Shown piece after piece: positions 57,430 through 64,000 of a DNA stretch of 64,000 bases (positions within the stretch are counted from its first letter, which is position 1; each line of letters opens with the position of its first letter). The notes under the pieces were generated by a model. That model searched no databases. It was given only the letters and a program-made list of their open reading frames with translations, and was not told the origin of the DNA. The position numbers were made by a program, and so were the translations under genes. The stretch is from Fennellomyces sp. T-0311 (Eukaryota; Mucoromycota; Mucoromycetes; Mucorales; Lichtheimiaceae): positions 124,001 through 188,000 of the forward strand of contig JALLLT010000012.1 of assembly GCA_025266875.1 (NCBI GenBank), written 5' to 3'.

Positions 57430-59383
57430 TGCAAGTGGAGTTTTCAAGTTGAGAGGAAAAAAGATGGATCTGCCAAACAAGGTCGCTAAAAAAGGCTCTT
57501 TTTTCCCACGCGACGTAATTGATGGGATCAGTTCCTGATATACTCAAACTTACTCATCTGGTACCAGGTTACATTATTTCTATGGGTGGCAAAACTAAGT
57601 GTACGATTACCTTGTTCAAAATAGACAGGCTCATAGGATATATAGTTTTCGATACATCGGCATCATCCGAACGCAGGACAAGAGATACTGATTGGTAAGT
57701 TTAAGAGTTATATTAGGTATTTCGCTTAGAACACACGTAATAGCTATAAAGACATCTTCATCAAGTGATTGCAGCACTAGAGCAAGTTCCTTTTCCTGAT
57801 TAAAGCCATCCGACGAAAACCTAGTGCGAGTGGAAGAACGGGGTGAATCGTGCAATCAGGCACTTGAACGTGAGAGGAAGCATCAAAGATGTTTGTAGAT
57901 GCTGGGAGCAAATTGCTGGACTTCTTTGGTTTCCACGATTGGAAATCAATTGAAGAAAGAGTCAAGGTCACAACGCTTCTTTACAATTATCAATACTTCT
58001 ACAACGACCATATCGGGGATGGCATCAAGAATAACGTCCGGTAATTCGCTGGAAATGTTCTGTCTCAACACCCATATGTGCTCGATCGTGAGCATTGTCC
58101 TCATGTTCGTAATGGTAAGCCTAAAGCCTTTCTTTTGCAGAGGGAAAGAAAATCTCGTGCGTCTACTGGAAGCCACAATTAAACCGTCCCTTATGCGGCC
58201 ACCGGCACAACGGGAGGGGAAGGGGTCGCAAATCGACATAAAATGCAGTTGTCGTCAATATGAGCTTGACGTGAGCGAAGTCGGTATTCGCAATGATGGC
58301 TCAACCGACACGAAGGAGCTATATGAGAGTAGGATAAAAAAAACCGAAGATACTCAAGAACTTCTTCTCGGCCATTGTGTATAGTCAACCTTTAAGCATC
58401 TGCAAAGTAAAGGCTAGTGCGTTCATAATACCACGTACGTATACCGGGTATAACTATATCTTGTTTTCTGCAAAGCTCCTGACAAATAAAAAAGAATTCA
58501 GGGTTAAACGATTATGGGATCGGTTGGTCCCGTTGTACAATGGAAACGTGGTGATATTTCACGTGAAGCAAGTCTTTGCATCAACTAGCTTGTTCCCATT
58601 CTGAAGCCAATGTATCCACTGTTGACGCAACTCAAAAGAACGACGAGATGGTTCAGGTCGGTAGAAATGAAAGGAGATGGCCGACTTTGTCTTCAGCCTC
58701 AGTCTCACCTTCATCCTCCTCACACCCTTCTAAAAGATCGGTCGGTGCACCAAAGCTATAGCATTCATCATAGTTTCATGCAGTATTCCCATTATCTGCA
58801 TCTTTCACCATGTATATTAACAGCTCCATTTTTCTGACAGATGTAACAACGTTACGTACTACGTTTATGACTTCAACACGCGCTCATCTTCATTGTAGAA
58901 AACACGTTTTACCAAGCCGGCACCTATTATAATATCGCGAGATATAAAAAACGAAACCCATTGTTCACTTTTTGAAAGAATTGGTGAGATCCCTATTATG
59001 CGCGGCGCTGTCGCTTAATTGGAATTCTGCCCATTAGCACCTGCGGCATCGGCGACCTGGGTTTCGTGTTACACGGCAATCATTACATTGCCCATAGCGG
59101 GCATGCATGAATGAGAAGTGACAGAAATGGGATTACTGCGGCACATGTTCATGGCAGAAAAGTCACAACACCAAAGGTTCTAGGTCAACGGATATAAAAA
59201 ACATGGTCTATTAATGCATTTTCAGGGGGAGGTGAATTTTGGGGTGAAGAAGGGATCTGACATGGACTTCTTCGATGAAGAATTGTGGAATGTCTTTTTT
59301 TTTTAGTTCCCGAATCTTTCTGGGTGAAGGGAGCTTTGATTATAATGGTCAGGGGAGGTTATATAATGTCGTTTCTTTTTTAG
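57430..59383. other. Intergenic, aminotransferase to C2 gene
   Basis: About 1.95 kb without a recognised gene. One coding-like relic is described at 57770-58260. The remainder (58400-59383) shows no open frame worth reporting, no tRNA and no inverted repeats that I could detect. Confidence 0.45.
57770..58260 (+). pseudogene. Unrecognised coding-like relic
   Basis: The plus strand holds open pieces in different frames. One near 57805-57885 contains KPSDENLVRVEERGESCNQA. One at 57889-58043 starts MFVDAGSKLLDFFGFHDWKS and runs to a TAA, after which the same frame continues as SQHPYVLDREHCPHVRNG up to a GTAAGC at 58111. A last piece after the AG near 58140 has KKISCVYWKPQLNRPLCGHR, with Cys and His residues. 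A single stop and frame changes separate them. The minus strand is also partly open, so strand is uncertain. It could be a transposase remnant. Confidence 0.25.
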
Positions 59384-60059
59384 TTACTGTGGTCCGCATA
59401 ATTGCTCCCAAGCATCAATGTACCTAATGAATGTATATCTTTAGAGACACGATACATCCACGATCGAAATGGAAATACGTACTGTTGAGGATCTCGGACA
59501 TGCTGTTCGATGAAACCAAATTTAATCTGGACTTCACCGGACACATTGCTTTTCTCAGTCCGCTTATTGAGAGTGAACCATTGAGCCAGGTTGTGAGGAT
59601 CGTTGTAGTGGCGGGGGATGCCGTCCGAAGCACCTCCAGCATTGCGATCGAAGCAGTTCTTGACAGGAATCGTCACCTCACCGAGGAAATCACGACCAAA
59701 AGTATCCTTATCCCACACAGTAATATTGAAGATCCTTGGCATCTTGTCAATACCGATGGGGATCTCAAATTCATAGTTCCACACAGGGTCCAAAGTCTGC
59801 TTGATGACCTTGGTGGTGTACTTTTTGTCGCTAGACAAGATCGTTCAGCATACAATGCTCACCATTTTCCCGACATCACACAACTTACTCCACGCGAAAG
59901 ACGACATAAGGATCAGAGAAGCCGGTCTTGTCACTACATATGCATATACAGCACATTAATACAGGGGGTTTGCGAGTCGGGATCCTATTTTGTTGTAACA
60001 TACGCGGCTGCCAGGTTACGAGCACCGACAACGTTGATACGAAGTTTCAAGTTTGACAT
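59384..60059 (-). CDS. Small C2-domain protein
   Basis: Four exons: 60059-60004, 59933-59889, 59830-59483, 59423-59384; 162 aa. It is almost wholly a single C2 domain: NLKLRINVVGARNLAAADKT, then GFSDPYVVFRVDDKK, QTLDPVWNYEFEIPI and VWDKDTFGRDFLGEVTIPV. Asp residues in the loops at DKTGFSDP and WDKDTFGRD fit calcium-dependent phospholipid binding. The exon-4 join (donor after 59483) replaces a longer low-quality read-through and gives the end QQYIDAWEQLCGPQ. No membrane segment or second domain is seen, so it is likely a cytosolic lipid-binding protein. It diverges from the LRR gene. Confidence 0.88.
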
Positions 60060-60368
60060 TTCAGTGAATGAGATGAGCGAGATGTGGAAGAGAGAAGGAA
60101 GGAAGAGAAAAACCACACTGGCGCATGTTAAAACATGCAATTGTTACACCAAATTGGTTTTTTGAGCTGCTAAGAGCTAAAAAAAGCAGCACGTGTGTTC
60201 TGCCCAAAGGTAAGATCACCCAGGGTTACACAAGCAGGAAACAGATATACACAAACACAGCCATTTTTTGGTTATTTTGGGACTTTCGCCGCTTTGTGCC
60301 TGATTAAAGTTGCCCTCATCTTCTTCCCTTCTTTTTTCCTTTTCCTCCCCTTTTCCTTTCCCTAAATA
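60060..60368. promoter_or_regulatory. Divergent promoter region, C2 protein / LRR protein
   Basis: The 309 bp between the divergent start codons should hold both promoters. A strongly pyrimidine-rich tract (60310-60360) lies immediately upstream of the LRR gene ATG. Confidence 0.45.
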
Positions 60369-62478
60369 ATGAAGATTCGCTACACGCTACTACTTTTCGT
60401 TCTCTTAAGTGTTCTTCTGCTCGTTGTTCGAGCACAAGAAGGTAATGCCTTTTTGCAATCCGTTTTGAAGGCACAGAAGCTTTAATATTAATTCCTTGTC
60501 TGTTTTTCGCCACGTTCATATAGAAGGAGGAGGTGAAGATCCTGGTATCGAAGACCCAGGAACTGAAGACCCAGGTGTTGAGGATCCTGGTACTGAAGCA
60601 CCTACTGCCTCCGACACAACTCCATCACCAACCGATGGTGGCTCAACAGTACCAAGCGACGCAGTAGAACCCACCGATGCAGCAACACCCGCCCCAACTG
60701 ATACGACAACCCCTGGCGAAGAGCCAAGCGGAACTGGCGTTGTAGCCGAAACCGTATGCTCTGCCCTCAAACAAATATTCGACGCAACGAACGGCAACAG
60801 TTGGGCCATCTCCACTGGTTGGTCCGGTACTGACATGACCAGCTGCTGTAGTGGTTGGTTCGGCGTTTCTTGCAACAACGGAGCCTTGACAAAGATGTAA
60901 GGGATCGAATTCCGCTGCAAAAAATCCTAAAAAAAGAGAATATGCTGATAAAAAAAATTCGATAGTGAACTTGCGTACAACAACCTCGTTGGTTCCTTGC
61001 CTGATGTATTTGGCTCGATCCCTGATTTGGTATCCCTGTACGAAATGCTTTTTTTTATCGGCTTGTTTATATACTCATGTTTGACGTTGCTGTGTAGGGA
61101 TCTTAGCAACAACCAAATCTCTGGAGGCATCCCAGGCTCGCTCACTAACATGGCGCATCTTCGCTTCTTGTACGTCAACGCATCATTTTCTATCTAGAAA
61201 AATAATTGCTGAACAATGCTGATAGGAACCTGGATGTAAACTCGATGGGAGGTGATTTGCCAGCTTTGCAAACCGTGCCCGCTCTCACCAGCATGTAAGA
61301 CAAGCTTTTTCAAAATACGATCCAAGCTAACCGTTTCGAATCAATCACTTAGCCACCTCAAGAATAACTCTTTCACCGGCTCCATCCCCGATTCATGGGG
61401 TAATGTTCTTACACTGACAGGTTAGATAGAGCAAAAACACATCGGTTTTGGTCGCATTTACTGATTGGCTTGCGGTTAGATCTTTACTTGAGCAACAACA
61501 ACTTGAGCGGTCCATTCCCTGCCGCTGTGCTGCGCCTAACCAACTTGCGAACTCTGTAAGTGTCCTGCACTTACAGCCTTTTGCTCACTTATCTAATTTC
61601 CCCGTGTTCTATTTAGTGCGCTTGATAACAACCAAATCAATGGTGTTATTCCAGGAGGTCTCGGTAGCATGACAGCTTTACAAACATTGTGAGCTTTTTC
61701 AGATCCATCGCACAGAAAGTATATCTCGGGCTGATTTTTTTTTAAAAAAAAATAGCAATATGAAGGATAACCATATTCTTGGTCCTATTCCTGAATCTAT
61801 CGGCAATCTTACGGGGCTTACGTCTCTGTATGTAACAGAAAGATCGGCAAGTTACATGACCATTAATCCTTGTGCTACATTCTAGATTGTTATCACACCA
61901 AATGCTCAATGGCTCAATCCCCGAATCACTATTCAACCTCGCTAATCTCCAATACCTGTAAGTATACGAAACATGATTTTAGAAAATGGTTACTCATGGG
62001 AAATGCTATTAGTGATCTTTCGAACAATCGCCTGCGTGGTCCAATTTCTCCTAGCATTGGCAAGTTGCAAAATCTGAGAAGAATGTAAGTAGTGCAAAAA
62101 AAAAAAATATGGGCAGAAGAGAGGGCTAAAGAACTGGCTTTAAGTATGCTTGGTCACAATGGTCTTTCGGGCGCTATTCCTGCAGAATTCGGAACGCTTG
62201 CATTATTAGAATACATTCAGCTCAACTATAACGCGTTAAACGGCGAATTCCCGAGCTTCATGGCTCCACGTGCACTCGGTTATTGCTACATGACACCGAA
62301 TCAATTCCAAGTTTGCCCTGACCAAACGATTGTTGGCAATCCTGATAGTATGGCGTTCCAATGCGCCACAGATTGTATTATTGGTAGCACACGTCCTGGC
62401 GCTGGCAGTTCTACTCGCGTCAATCTCCTCACCATCGCCACCCTTGCTATGGGTGCACTGGCATTTGTCCTAGTTTAA
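60369..62478 (+). CDS. Secreted, probably GPI-anchored leucine-rich-repeat protein
   Basis: Twelve exons: 60369-60441, 60524-60896, 60966-61037, 61098-61169, 61226-61294, 61353-61420, 61480-61555, 61617-61688, 61756-61827, 61886-61957, 62013-62084, 62145-62478; 474 aa. A signal peptide covers about residues 1-22 (MKIRYTLLLFVLLSVLLLVV). An acidic EDPGx repeat and a Thr/Pro/Ser-rich stalk follow, then a Cys-containing N-cap (SCCSGWFGVSCNN) and about ten plant-type LRRs (LDLSNNQISGGIPGSL form). The C-cap has further Cys residues, and the protein ends in a hydrophobic tail (VNLLTIATLAMGALAFVLV) after a Gly/Ser-rich spacer, as in GPI-anchored wall or membrane proteins. Six of the exons are exactly 72 nt, one repeat each. 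Confidence 0.9.
60535..60594 (+). repeat. Four 15-nt units encoding E-D-P-G-x
   Basis: Four tandem units encode EDPGI, EDPGT, EDPGV and EDPGT just after the signal peptide of the LRR protein. Third-position differences (CCT/CCA, GGT/GGA) show the repeat is not recent. Confidence 0.85.
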
Positions 62479-63032
62479 AATATCTCTCACTCTTGCTTTT
62501 TTAATTTAATCAATCAAACGCATGTTGCTGAATTTCCCTTTGTAGAGTCTCACCTTCCTCATATTCTTTTCACAAAAGTGGCGGAGCTCTTTACCATTTA
62601 AGGTTTTTAGTTTCCAAATTTATACATAAAGTCTCTTTCATCTATAAACATACCTATTTTAACTTGATAATGGCACTAAATCGCTAGCGTACATTTTTTG
62701 CATGTATAATGCTTTAGCAGTAAAAATGGCATCCACATACATTAGTCACCCCTACACTTAATGGTTTGATATAGCAGAGAGCATGATTATGTGTCTGAGT
62801 GCGAAAGTTGTTTCTCATGCTTTTCTGGATGTCATCTCTTGGCATGTTAAAATCAAACAATATGCGCTGTATAAAGCTGTAACTCTATAATTTCAAAACC
62901 TTACGGAAATAAAGATTAAGTTTTTTACTTTAATTTGGATGGTTACAAAATGGAGATTGTGCATATGTAGCATGATTTTTTTTCGGAGGAACAATTGCGT
63001 AAGTGAATGCTAGTGTAAGGCCCGATGTGAAA
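62479..63032. other. Convergent intergenic region, LRR to three-TM gene
   Basis: 554 bp of AT-rich DNA without a supported open frame. It should contain both 3' UTRs and polyadenylation signals; AATAAA occurs at about 62909. Confidence 0.5.
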
Positions 63033-63583
63033 TCAAAGTGGAGAGTGGGCAAAACCCAGTGCCCCGATCGCAATTGCAATTCCGGCTATGATCACCTTCG
63101 CTATGGCCCGTGCAATACCATGTGGTTTTTCCATCACTACTTCGCCGACTGCCCATACCAACGCTAGAGCGGTAAAACTATATAGGTATTCATAAAATAA
63201 GTTTTGTAAGTACACATGGTCCTTTTGGTTGAGCTTACATCCACGCAAGTACAAGTACAGAGCGAGTGAATATGCCAGCCATGACGCTGTTCAGTACCAG
63301 AGTGATCAGTATAGCGAGAGCCGCGTCCCGCAGCACGCGGATGAACCTATCCAAACGCATCTATTATATAAAAATAGAACATTTTAAATATTCACATAAT
63401 AAACATGTCCGTTCATCATATTACCTGAGGTAACCCTTCATTGGATGAAGTACCACCATCTTGCTGGCTTTCGTTTACCTCAGTGAAGAAAGCTCGCGCA
63501 ATCCATCCGACTGCCCATACGACTAATAACGTATAAAGAGATGCCCAAGTGGCACGAGAATATCTTATGTCAAAACGATCCAT
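63033..63583 (-). CDS. Small three-TM protein of unknown function
   Basis: Three exons: 63583-63425, 63360-63239, 63177-63033; 141 aa. Hydrophobic segments are LYTLLVVWAVGWIARAFF in exon 1, ALAILITLVLNSVMAGIFTR in exon 2 and TALALVWAVGEVV in exon 3, followed by a weaker hydrophobic run AKVIIAGIAIAIGALGF. The exon 1 and exon 3 helices share a VWAVG core, hinting at an internal duplication. The splice joins (CAG|ATGCGT and GGAT|TTTTACC) keep the frame to a stop at 63033. No family was recognised; the model is supported only by open frame, splice signals and consistent topology. Confidence 0.62.
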
Positions 63584-64000
63584 AAGTAACAATATTTCCG
63601 TAATAGAAAAAGAACCAGGTTTGGTGATACCAGTACATCTTTTTATGGGAAAGTTGGTGGTGCCGTCAAAGTGATGTCTTACTCAAATATCATTGGTGAA
63701 ATATGCATCACAAGATGCGCATGACTTGCTAAAAAACACCATATCTACGAGAACTTGATGGTTAAGATAAATAGAACCTACAATATTGCTTAGTGCTAAG
63801 TATATCCATCGCTCCAGAAATTTGACAATTTCACTACGATATTATGAAGACGGCGCGGCGGTGCGCATGCTCTGAAATTCGTGCTAACTACGTACGTAGG
63901 ACAAATATGTACAGCCATATACCGAGTTGGATTGATGCCATTAGCAACTGGAGTTACTAAACGAAATTGAAAATAGTAGGCATTCATGTCATTAACTAAA
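63584..64000. other. Right end of window, no gene seen
   Basis: The left part should hold the promoter of the minus-strand three-TM gene. A minus-strand 63-codon frame at 63796-63987 has no family character. No RNA gene was recognised. Confidence 0.45.

Noticed and set aside
1..64000. CRISPR arrays, bacterial operons or ribosome binding sites
   Set aside because: The window is eukaryotic: spliced genes throughout, and no regularly spaced direct repeats were seen.

Overview
The window looks like nuclear DNA of an early-diverging filamentous fungus, most likely Mucoromycota. I infer this from three things. The gene set is fungal (Ssz1-type Hsp70, Iml2/TTC39 protein, DnaJ-X protein, PAK kinase, CCR4-NOT Caf40). 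Coding genes are cut by many short introns, mostly 45-75 nt, with GT..AG ends and CTAAC or TACTAAC-like branch sites. The interspersed repeats (LINE, Tc1-like, MULE-like, small inverted-repeat elements) are of kinds common in that group. The assignment rests on recognition only; no search was run.

Layout. 1-1317: no supported gene. 1318-8545: four minus-strand genes (DnaJ-X co-chaperone, Sel1-repeat protein, SCP-x-type peroxisomal thiolase, Iml2/TTC39-like protein). 8546-12709: a 4.2-kb AT-rich gap with only unrecognised open segments. 12710-18138: G-protein alpha subunit, RRP7 (minus) and a PAK/STE20 kinase. 19014-28617: acyl-CoA oxidase, a repeat-bearing gap that also holds a decayed second copy of the oxidase 3' half, a ketopantoate-reductase-family gene and a secreted sulfatase. 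28618-30703: unrecognised coding-like exons. 30704-38200: a four-TM membrane protein, CAF40/CNOT9, PDCD2/TSR4-like, cystathionine gamma-lyase and ARL2. 39237-48600: a transposon graveyard. 49620-57429: SSZ1, a kelch/coiled-coil protein, SEN2 and tyrosine aminotransferase. 57430-59383: a gap with one coding-like relic. 59384-63583: a small C2 protein, a GPI-anchored-type LRR protein and a small three-TM protein.

Functional links are loose. The SCP-x thiolase and the acyl-CoA oxidase are both peroxisomal beta-oxidation enzymes about 13 kb apart. RRP7, PDCD2/TSR4 and SSZ1 all act in ribosome production or nascent-chain handling. The G-alpha and PAK genes are signalling components. Everything else appears to be ordinary housekeeping gene order.

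Exon models were built by hand from splice sites plus protein-family continuity. For each main gene the exon lengths sum to an intact reading frame. The most interesting structural observations are a 6-nt microexon in the G-alpha gene, a 14-nt microexon in the sulfatase, an LRR gene with nearly one exon per repeat, the decayed oxidase duplicate abutting the reductase gene, and a 3.4-kb transposon with about 60-bp terminal inverted repeats and an unknown second ORF.
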